Part shown: positions 1 through 9,641 of the stretch, piece by piece | Position numbering within the stretch: the stretch's first letter is position 1 | Layout of the letters: each line of letters begins with the position of its first letter | From: Zarea fungicola | Lineage: Eukaryota > Ascomycota > Sordariomycetes > Hypocreales > Cordycipitaceae | Reading direction: 5' to 3' | DNA: 14,802 nt | Assembly (NCBI GenBank): GCA_900169235.1 | Contig: FWCC01000440.1 | Span: 1 to 14,802 of the forward strand | Notes under the pieces: generated by a model | Databases searched by the model: none | What the model saw: only the letters and a program-made list of their open reading frames with translations | Told to the model about the DNA's origin: nothing | Position numbers and translations under genes: made by a program

Positions 1-219
1 GGGGCGTGGCACAAGTATATGGACACTTTGCGCAGCATTACTGCAGCCTTCCAGCACCCTGTCCATAAATACTTTGTGATGAAGCGAACGCTACTTTTCT
101 GACTTGAACATGTATATGCTTATGAGCAAATAGGTTGACACCCTTTCGATAGCCGCTACACCTTGACTGCACATTGGGTGATCTCGTGCAAGTGCATTGC
201 GGAAATTCTATCCATAATC
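1..219 (+). other. Upstream region and likely 5' leader of the HET-ANK-HEAT gene
   Basis: No complete gene is seen here. A short open frame starting at ATG 19 ends with TGA at 100-102. It could be the last codons of an upstream gene cut by the window edge, or chance. Two further short upstream frames occur: 79-102, nested in the first, and 110-133, seven codons plus a TAG. If transcription starts upstream of them they would act as small uORFs ahead of the ATG at 220. No TATA box or CCAAT box stands out. Confidence 0.35.
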
Positions 220-1496
220 ATGACTTTGAATGATTCAATTGCTCTAGTAAAAGCTTTAGAAGGGGGTGAGTATCAAAAACTTTGTCCAAACCGGATTTGG
301 AATGTATGGCAGGCTTGGACGCCTCCCGACGGCAACCAGGATGACGGCATCCACACAATGTTACCACTACTAGCGGATTTCAAAAACATTCTCAGGGAGG
401 ATTTCACACACGAGGATCATACTGCGTGCAGTTTTAACTTCTGTGAGTTTTCCAGTCGAAACTTTACTGCTGTGAAGCAGTACCATGAACCGTGGCCGAA
501 CGAGGACGATGATCAGAGCAAAGTCGCCATTGACCACGAGCAAAACGAACATTGTTTCACGCTTCGAGGTCTGTTCAATAATATGAAGCTCTCTGCAGCA
601 ATAAAAGCAGGAAAGCCTACTGCTTGGAATCTTGATGGCTCCGCCATCCTCGAACATCCTCGACCATTCATGGCCATCTCACACGTTTGGTCAGACGGGA
701 CGGGTTCCGGGACCTGGCCCTCAAACCAGGTTAACGAATGCCTATATACATACTTCAAAGAAATAGCGAAAAGTTTCCACTGTGAGGGCATCTGGTGGGA
801 TACAATATGTATGCCCCAAGACCGAATGCTACGAAGCCAGGCCCTTAACATTATGCACCTAAATTATGAGTATGCACGGGTGACGGTAGTGCATGATCGC
901 TTCCTTCGGAGAATACCATTCAGAAATCGAGAGCTAGCATCATTTGCAATCGTCATGTCTCCGTGGTTTACACGGGGGTGGACCGCATTAGAGTTGGCCC
1001 AATCACAGAAGGTGAAGGTTATTTTTCAAGACTCTATAAAGGACCTGGACAAAGATATACTCTCCAATACTAAGGGAAACATTGCTGCAAGTATGATCCG
1101 CAAGCTGAGGGCCAAAATATCAAAACTTGAAGACCTTCTTACTATCCTAAGGCCTAGGTATACGTCCTGGCTGAAAGACCGAGCCGCTATCGCTGGCATC
1201 CTGACAAGAGTCCCAATCACAGACTCAGACCGTGATACTTTCCAACGTCAGACATACCAGAAGGTTTTGAAGAAAATTAAAAAGATCTCCCACGGGCATC
1301 TTTTTCATAAGTCTGTCACAATGGCGGGGGACTTTGATTGGTGCGCCACGAGCCTCTTTGAGCTTCCCAGAGCGGATGACATCGCAGAACTGGAAGTTTG
1401 CGAAAATGGTGACTTGATTGGTGAATGGCTTCCCTTTTCAATTGAGAAACAAGGGTCCTGCTTTGACACTGATAATGTGTTTATATTCCAAGGCGA
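220..1496 (+). other. Exon 1: HET domain and post-HET region
   Basis: Exon 1 carries 425 full codons plus two bases of codon 426. Before the HET core, the Cys-containing stretch near residues 68-75 and a LRGLF-type segment resemble the usual lead-in of fungal HET proteins. The three HET core blocks are all present and in order, including the Trp-Trp-Asp and Gly-Trp-Thr signatures. I therefore see no sign that the effector domain is degraded. If the intron is not removed the frame stops at TGA 1609-1611, giving a 463-aa HET-only protein. Confidence 0.85.
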
Positions 1497-4400
1497 GTGG
1501 GTTTGCACCATTTTCAGTCGCTGTATTTTTAGAAGCCTAATTTTATTTTGTCAGATCACACACCATAGAGGAAGCCAAGCCGATATCTTGTGTTTGGGGC
1601 TTTTCACATGAACTTATTGAAGCGCAGCTTAAAGACGCATTGAAGGACAAAAGTAACCATCATCTGCTGCTAGTCGTACCGGGGCCAGATTTGCCAGGTT
1701 TATATCAGAAGAAGGGTGTTCTTGTCAAGGTACAAAAGAAATTGGCGGGTGGGAAAATACGTTTTAAGTGCAAGTTTGTGGGCTCTCTTCATCTCGCGGA
1801 TAGGCTGCCGCCAGCACCCGACAATACCTCGAGAGCTATAACCATTGGAAACACAAAAGATTGGGACCGGTTGGGCAATGATGAAAGCGCATGGGAAATT
1901 ATGGAGAAAGCATGCAACGAAGAATCAAATGGGGGCCGAGAAATCGTTGAGCCACAAATCTCTACAAGACTGAGTGGCTACAGCTGGACGTATCTGCATA
2001 CCAGGGCCTGGCTAAGGCCACAGACCAATGACGCTTCATCGCTAGGGTCGCCATCTTTAGACACCTCGCCATCAGACTCCCCATCGTCTGACGATTCATC
2101 ATTTGACCATCCATCATTTGACCCCCCATCATCTGACAGCTCATCGTCTGATGCTCCATCATCTGACCGTTCATTGCTTTACTCCTTATCGCACAACGCC
2201 CCATCGCATAATGCCTCATCGCGTTCGTCATCACACTACACTTCATCGAGCTACTCGTCACTGTTTGACTCCCCAATATTTGATGACCGAGCTAAACGTG
2301 ATGCACTGGGCCAGTTACCACTTCACCTAGCTGCTGAGAGAGGGGCCAATGATGAGGAACTTGAGTCATTGCTTCCAAAGACTGTCGATATCGACCAGCC
2401 AGACTCTAATTGGCAGACCTATCTGCATCGCGCTTCTTGGGGCGGTCATTTGAAAACAGCAAGGTGGTTCCTGGATCAAGAATGTGGAACTGATCTCAAG
2501 GACAAGAATGAGAATACTGCACTACACATAGCTGCACAAATGGGTTTCAAGGAAGTCGCACAATGGCTATGTGTGAAAGCCGGGGCCGACATTCAAGCCA
2601 GAGGAAGGAACGGCCTAACGCCGCTACATTATGCTGCAATAAACGGACAAAACGAAGTGGCTAGTTTCCTTCTTAACAGAAATGCGAAAGTCTCCGCCAA
2701 AACTCATAATATCGCTTGGACTCCTCTCCATTGTGCAGCTGATAATGGCCGCCTGTCTGTGGTAAGGCTGTTATTAAACAAAGGCGCGGACGTTGGGGAG
2801 ACGGATAATAAAGTGGGCTGGACACCGCTACACTTTGCTGCAATGAGGGGACATGCAGAAATTGTCGAGTACCTTATTGGCAAAGATGCAAATGTGAACG
2901 AGAAAGACAAGTATGGCTGGACCCCATTGCATTTCGCAGCAATAAATGGGCATGGAATAGTCGTCAAGACTCTTCTTCAGAAGCGTACTACTACAATGGA
3001 TACCATCTTTAATTGGACAGCCGAGGCTGCGAATAACCGCGAAGCAATTATTGAATGGATGGAAAACAATTATGCCAAGTTGAGCAGCTTTATCCCGTGC
3101 CCTCTATATCTGGCGGCGATAGACAGGCGAACCGCAATAACGGGGTTGGCTGCCAACCGTGATATGACCGTCTTGGTGGATAAAATTGAAGAATGTCATA
3201 ACTTGGTACATGCAGCTACGAAGGAGGGGTTTAATGGGGCTCTAAGTCTTCTATTCCAGGCAAAAGCCGAACTCATCGCCACTGGTAAGGATTTACAGTC
3301 ACCACTGCATGTGGCCTCTCTCAGCGGACAGTCGTCTACCGTTCAGTGGCTGTTGGATAAAGGCGTTCCCGTCGATCCAGTTGACAGCGAGAAAAGAACA
3401 CCGCTGCACTATGCTGCCAGAAATGGTAATGACATCATTATGCAACTGCTCGTTGAGAAGGGCGCGGATGCCACGGCGCAGGATAAGCAGGGCCAAACAC
3501 CGCTACACCATGCAGCATGTCACGGTCACTTGACCGCCATGCAGTGGCTAGTGAGTGTCAGCAACGGAAGTATCAACTCAAAAGACAACAGCGGCCATAC
3601 ACCCTTGCACTCTGCAGCAGAGGGCGGTCACGCCGCTGTCGTCAAATGGCTGGTAACTCACCCAAAAGTCAATGTGACAGCAAAGGACAAACAAGGCCGG
3701 ACCCCACTCTGGTTTGCTGCCATGGATATGAATGAGGATGTTATGCGAGCATTGAATGGCGGCAAAGTAGATATTAATACCAAAGACGACGCTGGCCGCA
3801 CGCCGCTGCATTTTGTGGCTGAGCAGGGTGATGTATCGCGTCTGCAATGGCTGGTTGATAAAGGCGAGCGGTTTGATGCAAACCTGGCTGAAGAAGGCGA
3901 GGGATACAATCGAGCTAAAGAAACCAGCGAGGTCTGTATTGAGGTCAAGGACATTAGCGGCCGTACTCCGCTGCATTGTGCAGCGGAAAATGGTCACGTC
4001 AACGTTGTGAGATGGCTGGAAAAAAACCAAGCTAATATCCATGCGACGGACAGTTACAATCGAACTCCCCTGCACTGTGCTGTCGAGAAAGGCGCCCTCA
4101 ATGTTGTGGAATTGTTGCTCGGGGAAGAGTTCCTCTGGACTCCGTGTCTTGAAGCATCTGACGTTCATGGCCGGACATCCTTGCACTACGCCGCCATGAA
4201 TGGGCATGATATAGTAGTGGAGAGACTTCTGGCCAAAAAAGCAAATGTCAATGCGATAGACAAATCTGGCCGGATGCCGTTGCATTACGCTGCTCTAGAT
4301 GGAGCCGAGGCGATTGCTGAGAGACTCATGTCGCATGGCTGCAACCTCGAAGCCAAGGACAACAGCTTGCGGAGACCCATGCACTGCGCCGCCGAACGTG

Positions 4401-7400
4401 GGCATGAGGCCATTGTGGAGCGGCTGGCCAAAAGCAATGCCGAAATTGACCCAAAAGATGATTGTGACTGGACACCACTTCACTATGCCGCTATGCGTGT
4501 TGGCAAAGGGAACGCAGCTGTTGTACGGCGGCTGGTGGATAACAAGCGGGCGGCGATCCAGATGAAGGACAAGTCTGGTCGAACCCCTCTGCACTGCGCC
4601 GCTCTGAGCGGGCATAAAGATGCAGTGCTCTATCTCCTGGACAAAAGCGCCGACATTGGTGAGACGGATAGCTTTGGGCGAATACCCCTGCATTGTGCCG
4701 CCATGAATGGCCATGATACCATTCTTTTGCCATTGTTCAAGGACGACTTTATCGAGCGGGAAGATGAATCTGGCTGGACGCCGGTCCACTTTGCTGCCGA
4801 TGGTGGGCACCTGAACGTGCTAGAGTGGCTTTTCAACAAGGCAGTGGATAAAGAGGAAAGTCTCAACAAGAAGGATAAGATGGGCTGGACGCCACTGCAC
4901 TATGCCGCACTGAACAGATACGAAAAGGTCGTCAAATGGCTGGTTACTAGGGGAGGCCAAACCGACTCGAGAAATCAACGCAAACAAACGTCTTTGCATT
5001 ACGCTGTCGAGAATGGATGGGAGACAATCGTAGAGCTTCTACTGGACAGTGGTGCAAGCTTTGTTCGTGGTGATGGTAAAGGCCGACAGGCCCTACATTG
5101 GGCAGCCAAGACTGGACGAACAACCATTACGAAGAATCTCATTAACAGAGGCGCAAACTTCCAGTCGCAAGATGGTGACGGCCGTACACCGTTGCACTAC
5201 GCAGCTGAGAGTGGCCACCACGATATCATGAACATGCTGGTCGAAAAAGGTGCCGATATCGAGGGCGAGGATGCCCAAGGCCGAACGCCGCTGAGCTATG
5301 CCGCTGAAAAAGGACACCTGAATGTCGTATGGTGGCTGCTCAGTCAGGACGCCAGTGTAGAGGCAAGAAGCAAGTGCTCCGATGCGCCCTTGCATTTTGC
5401 CACCCTGAATGGGCAATATGACATGATAAAATTGCTTCTCGATAAACGCGCCGACATTAAAGTTCTAGATGGAAACGGTAACAGTCTGCTACACTCTGCT
5501 GCATCTACAGGGGAGAGCAATATTGTACAGCTGTTGATTAAAAGGGGCGCCGACATCCAGGCAAGAAACAATAAACATCAAACACCTCTACACTCTGCAG
5601 CGAAAGCTGGCCGACTAGCTGTTATTAAACAGCTAGAGAATCACAACGCGGCTATTGAGTCAAGAGATCAAAGTGACAGGACACCACTACACTACGCAGC
5701 TGAGAATGGTCACAAAGATATTGCAATATTTCTGCTCGGAAAAGGTGCAGACATTAATTCAAAAGACGGAAAAAAGCAGAGACCAGTTCATTACGCCGCC
5801 CGTCGCGGGCACGAGGATATCCTAGAGCTACTCATCGAGCAGAGAGCAAAATTAAAGGCAGCTGATAGTGATGGCCGAACCCCATTACACCACGCAGCTG
5901 AAAACGGCTGGCTTTCACTCATTGAGATGTTGCACAAGAAAAAAGCCAAGATGGATGTAAAGGACAACCGCGACCAGACGCCACTGCACTACGCGGCTAG
6001 CTACGGCCGCGAGGACGTCGTAGAATGGCTAGTCAATAATGCCGCCGATATCAACGCGAGAGATGAGATGAAACAAACGCCGTTGCACCTCGCAGCAAAA
6101 GCTGGCCACCAGAAGATCTTGGAATGGCTGGTTGGTCAAGATTCAGATGTTGACGTACGAGATACGAAAAAACGCACACCGCTGCATTTTGCAGCCAAGA
6201 GAGGCCATCCAGGCGTTGTGAAATGGCTAATCGATAAAGGCGCCAATATTGATGGGAAAGATTATCGTGTCCGGACGCCACTTGATAGGGCCATAGAAAC
6301 CTGTCAATTTACAGTGTTGACTGAGTTTATTCGTGCCCTTGGTGTGGATTCTTTTGCCAGGACAGCCGTTGAGACGCGAAAGCCGCTGGTAAGAGTGGCA
6401 ATTATGGAGGCTGTTAAGCAGGTGGTCGAAACGTCCACCGCCTTCATTGGAACCGTGCTGGAGTCTACTGTTATAAAGCTGCTCAAGGACGAAGATGTTG
6501 GCGTTCGAGTGGCAGCCATTGGTGCCCTGAGCGCAGCGCCGACGCTCTCCAATGATGCCTTAGTCGCTATTACTGACTGCCTTTCTGATGATAGTCCATT
6601 TGTCCGCAAGGGAGCCATCGTGGCTCTGGAAAAGGGCCACAGAATCTCCAAGATAGATCTGCAGGTCGTAAGCTGTCTCAGTGACCAAGACCACCATGTC
6701 CGAGAAGCAGCCGTGAAAATGCTTCGCACCGCAAGCTTTTCTAGCGACACGCGGAAGGGCATTGCGGAGTGTCTGAACAGCGAGGTTAAAGGTGTTCGAA
6801 GAGCCGCAGTGGAGGCCCTACAGGATCAAACTGATCTTGCGGAAGAGGTATTGAGCCAAATTGTGCACCACTTTGCGGATAAAGACTCAGAATTCTCTAT
6901 AATGGCCCTTGGAGTCCTCCAAAGACAAACATTTCTCTCCGTAGACAACGTCCGCAGCATTGTATGTTGTTTTGTGGATGAAGATCCGGATGTCAAGATA
7001 GCTGCCTTTGGTGCCGTCAAGCATCGACCAGAACTTCCGGGGGATATCTTGCAAACAATTTTTCTTCACATTACGGATAAAGACGATAAAATCCAAAGAG
7101 CTGCAATTGACGCCCTTGACGGCGCGAAAATGCTTTCTGAGGAAATGCTGGTAGCGATGGTGAAGCTCCTACGGGGCAAAAAAAGACGCATTCGGGAAGC
7201 AGCTTCCAGAGTTCTTGAAGAGAGAGTGAACCTTCCCAGTAATATTTTGCAAGGCATCATTAAACTCTCTGAAAGCAAAAGGGAGGGGACTCGAATTGCA
7301 GCTCTCGCAGCTCTGAATGGCCAACGCGAGCTTGATGAAAATACTTTACTCCACGTGGCAGCACACCTCAAAAACGAGCACACTGATCACAGCGTTCAAA

Positions 7401-8299
7401 GAGCTGCTATAAAGATCCTGCAAAGTCAAGCCTCACTCTCTAATGCGGTGCTGCAAGTCATTATGGGGTGTCATGAACACGGAGATGAAATGGTCCGAAT
7501 GTTAGCAGCGAGGTCGATTCAATGCTCTACAGTTCTCTCCGACGAGATGGCACAAATTGCACTGAAGTTGCTTGGTGACCCCGACTCTAATGTACGAAAT
7601 GAAGCTGCTGTTGCTCTTCAGAGGCAATCCTCCCTTCCTGAGGATATGTTGCAGACTATAATAGAACGGTTAAAAAGCAATGGCTGTGGCTACACGGCGG
7701 TTTCAAAGGCGCTTGGGAATCCAAACATACTTTCTCCGTGCTTGCTCCGGAAAGTCTTTGACAGCCTCCTTTCCAATGGAAAGTGGACGCGAAGAGGAAG
7801 AGAAATTCGCATCTTCAAATATCTAGCTCTGATTCCTGATGACATATCTGAACGCATTGTAGACTTTCTACGAGACGATGATGTCAATGTCCGATTTGAG
7901 GCTCTAAAGTTTCTACAAAACCACCGCTTTTCCAGTGAAGAAACATTCAAAGGTATACTACAATGTCTCAAGGACGGTGACAAGCAAGTCCGATGGGCAG
8001 CCGCCTACGCTCTTCAAACACGAACACCTATTACCCGGCATACAATGCTCTGGATGAGCACACAACTGGAGAGTGACGACATGGCTATTCGAAGGGCAGC
8101 CGCACAGGTCTTGGTCAATATAGAGCTGCTGTCTAAAGAGGAGCAAGAAGCCGTCCGAACATGTCAGGAGGATGAACGCCAAGAGATCTTCATGACCGAA
8201 TTAGCCGATGCGCTCAAGAAATATGAGCCATCTTCGGAGGCTCATAGTAATGATTCCGCAAGTTCGGTTAGCAGTTCGCAAGGCCCTTTTATCCAGTAG
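220..8299 (+). CDS. HET-domain / ankyrin-repeat / HEAT-repeat giant protein (2 exons)
   Basis: Read as join(220..1496, 1555..8299), giving 2673 aa. HET domains are fungal effectors of heterokaryon incompatibility and induced cell death; ankyrin and HEAT solenoids bind protein ligands, so this is probably a cytosolic recognition protein with a death-inducing N terminus. Layout by residue: N-terminal region 1-147; HET domain about 148-262 with AISHVW (152-157), GIWWDTICMPQ (190-200) and SPWFTRGWTALELA (247-260); conserved post-HET region to about 430 (RYTSWLKDRA, ISHGHLFH, FDWCATSL); a linker of about 150 aa; Ser/Asp/Pro spacer about 583-668; ankyrin array about 670-2018; HEAT array about 2033-2628; Ser-rich tail. 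The start is the first in-frame ATG (A at -3). Bridging by the intron is inferred: the HET frame and the downstream frame each lack what the other has, and the downstream frame continues a typical HET-ANK linker before it meets any ATG. No Walker A motif is seen. Base composition is moderate and unlike the GC-rich downstream genes. Two separate genes is the less likely alternative. Confidence 0.85.
1497..1554 (+). other. Intron 1 of the HET-ANK-HEAT gene (58 nt)
   Basis: Donor GTGGGT at 1497, branch-site match CTAAT at 1537-1541, T-rich stretch, acceptor TTGTCAG ending at 1554. Phase is correct: two bases of codon 426 (GA) join the A at 1555 to restore Glu and enter the downstream frame. That frame has a TAA at 1538-1540, so it is open only from 1541. 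A second donor in the same phase, GTTTAT at 1479, would give a 76-nt intron and a protein six residues shorter. I prefer 1497 because it keeps the conserved FIFQGE stretch. The acceptor is more certain than the donor. Confidence 0.65.
2030..2280 (+). repeat. In-frame minisatellite coding a Ser/Asp/Pro-rich spacer
   Basis: Imperfect tandem copies of a unit of about 15 nt resembling CATCATCTGACNNNC, coding variants of Pro-Ser-Ser-Asp-X. Copies drift toward the 3' end, where the Asp codons give way to His, Asn and Tyr codons. In the protein (about residues 583-668) it makes a flexible acidic, Ser-rich tether between the HET half and the solenoids. Such in-frame minisatellites commonly vary in copy number between strains; that is inference here. 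Confidence 0.75.
2287..6330 (+). repeat. Ankyrin-repeat array, about 40 repeats
   Basis: About 37 clear repeats of about 33 residues with the TPLHYAA signature, each followed by Gly-His and a second helix such as VVKWLL, and a GAD-type loop, plus three degenerate repeats between about 2950 and 3240. The array spans about residues 670-2018. Copies are clearly diverged at both DNA and protein level, so this is an old array rather than one recently homogenised by gene conversion, unlike the near-identical repeats of many fungal NLRs. Near 3860-3940 one inter-repeat loop is about 20 residues longer than usual. Repeats of this kind bind proteins and occur in many fungal HET and NLR-like proteins. 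Confidence 0.93.
6376..8160 (+). repeat. HEAT-repeat array, about 17 repeats
   Basis: Regular repeats of about 37 residues, recognised by D-x-x-VR-x-AA-x-x-AL cores, for example VRVAAIGAL, VRKGAIVAL, VREAAVKML, VRRAAVEAL, IQRAAIDAL, VRNEAAVAL, VRWAAAYAL and IRRAAAQVL. Each is followed by a helix of L-S-x-x-x-L-x-x-I type. Two units around 7690-7830 are poor matches. The array spans about residues 2033-2628 and forms a second alpha solenoid directly after the ankyrin array. The tail after it is acidic, then Ser-rich, and ends at TAG 8297-8299. Confidence 0.85.
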
Positions 8300-8606
8300 G
8301 AAGGGGAAACAAGGGTACGTCTTTGAGCTGAGACATGGCTTCGGACATGAAGAGAAACCTTGTATCGTTTTAATTTTCCTGTAGTTCAAGTAAAGTTTTA
8401 TCATACTGGTCATTGCTTTGCCCACCTCGACATGCTCGTCACATGCAGCAGGCAGTCATGAATAGCCAGCCCGGAGTGGCCTTGTGGCGGCCTGCCAAAA
8501 CTAGCATTGGCTCTAAAATGAGTGGCGCAGCGATGAGCAAAATAGAGTCAATTATTTTCTTATGGTGATGATGCCCGAAAAACTAAACTATATATAAGGC
8601 GGAGCC
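8300..8606. other. 3' flank of the HET-ANK-HEAT gene, no gene seen
   Basis: AT-rich sequence after the stop codon, probably holding the 3' UTR and polyadenylation region of the upstream gene. No canonical AATAAA is close to the stop. No open frame with recognisable protein features is present on either strand. Confidence 0.5.
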
Positions 8607-9064
8607 CCCTTTGACAGTCATGAGGCTCCAACGAGGTCACTTACAGGGCTTGTAGCCAACTAGACAGCGTGCTGAAAAAGGTACATTATTCCCCTATGAA
8701 ATCTCACTATAATTGAAGTACCAGTAGTTTCTTGAGGTATAAAGAGCTACATTACAGGCATCGTAGGCGGCGTTGATTCCAACTACATGGCGCCAGTATG
8801 ACTTTTTACTGGCTTTTTAACCTAGATGCTATCAGCAGGCTGCTCTCATCAAGCCTCATCTAGCCATATAGAAAGAGATGTATTACTAGAATAAAGGAGG
8901 AATTAACTTTTATTACTAGCTATAATATTGTAAGTGAATTTCTTTTTATAGGAATTATACTAAAACGCATTCTCTAAAGGCGGGTAGCTAGGTAACGCGT
9001 ACCTCAACGTACCATATAAGGAGTGGACGGAATACCTCGTTGGAGCCTTGTGACTGTCAGAGGG
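8607..9064. mobile_element. MITE-like element with 31-bp inverted repeats
   Basis: The left arm (8607-8637) and right arm (9034-9064) are inverted copies matching at 28 of 31 positions. The shared core includes ACCTCGTTGGAGCC and TGACTGTCA, read on the + strand of the right arm. The three mismatches are all transitions. The 400-bp interior is AT-rich with many stops and no coding capacity, as in a non-autonomous miniature transposon. Weak similarity may continue outward past both arms, so the true ends and target-site duplication are not settled and the superfamily cannot be named. Confidence 0.6.
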
Positions 9065-9160
9065 CTAGCTCTAATAATAACTAGATGGGCAAGAATGAAT
9101 CATTCAACCAATTCTTGCTGCACAGATTAACAGTGAGGACGGTGGACATGGTGAGCCTGC

Positions 9161-9178
9161 TGGCTGTATATACAGCCA
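9161..9178. repeat. 18-bp perfect palindrome
   Basis: TGGCTGTATATACAGCCA reads the same on both strands. It lies about 100 bp right of the inverted-repeat element, in sequence without a gene. It could be a dimeric protein-binding site, a cruciform-forming element, or part of another decayed repeat. Confidence 0.8.
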
Positions 9179-9233
9179 AGAGCAGAGGCTTGTTGGAAAT
9201 AAAAAGCTCCTATCTAGTTGTCCCTGCATCCTA

Positions 9234-9324
9234 CCAGTCTCAAACTGGAGGACCGACAGGTCTGACACTTGTGGCATTATGCCACTAGCTGGAGCCAACC
9301 AGGCACTACCAGTAACAAACTGGT
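9234..9324. repeat. Cluster of three short hairpins
   Basis: Three inverted repeats, each with a 5-nt loop: 9234-9248 (CCAGT/ACTGG), 9271-9285 (GTGGC/GCCAC) and 9308-9324 (ACCAGT/ACTGGT). The first and third share the stem sequence CCAGT/ACTGG. No coding potential is seen here. It may be a structured remnant of a repeat element or a non-coding transcript. Confidence 0.5.
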
Positions 9325-9395
9325 GAACCGCAGACGCCTGCAAAAGGCTTTGATTGATTTCTTACCCATATAGTCATTTCATAATTTATTGAATG

Positions 9396-9440
9396 TTTTT
9401 TTTTTTTTAAATTTTTTTAAAATTTTTTGTTTTTTGTTTT
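9396..9440. repeat. Poly-T / T-rich tract
   Basis: A run of 13 T at 9396-9408 is followed by further T-rich blocks broken by A and G to about 9440. It lies about 180 bp upstream of the AlkB-like gene. Such tracts disfavour nucleosomes and are common in fungal promoters; they also occur at the tails of retroposed sequences. Its role here is open. Confidence 0.7.
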
Positions 9441-9605
9441 GGATACGATGCGGCTGAATCAGCCACTATGAGGGTTATGCGGATATACTGTTGTTCAACA
9501 CAATACCAGACCCACATATTACAGTACTCCATCACACAAAGTTTTCTCGGACACGAGGCCGAAGCAAGACAGGCCATGCAATACCAAGTTAAGACGCGGG
9601 GTAGC

Positions 9606-9641
9606 ATGACCAGTATGTCGAATGGAGCCTCTCGAAATTGA
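9606..9641 (+). other. Short uORF overlapping the AlkB-like start codon
   Basis: ATG at 9606, a second in-frame ATG at 9615, then TGA at 9639-9641, giving 11 codons plus stop. It overlaps the ATG at 9622 in another frame. The uORF ATG has A at -3, while the main ATG has C at -3 and G at +4. If the transcript begins upstream of 9606, ribosomes would reach the main start by leaky scanning. Confidence 0.4.

Noticed and set aside
163..219. Extension of the HET frame upstream to a TTG at 163
   Set aside because: It needs a non-ATG start. The first in-frame ATG at 220 has A at -3 and gives a normal HET N terminus.
220..1611. HET protein as a separate gene ending at 1611
   Set aside because: The last residues after 1497 are unlike the HET-ANK family. 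The downstream frame continues the expected linker from 1555 with no ATG at a sensible start, and a good branch site and acceptor join them. It is kept only as a possible intron-retention product.
3578..4285. 235-aa antisense open frame inside the ankyrin array
   Set aside because: It is a shadow of the repeated coding sequence, with no domain of its own.
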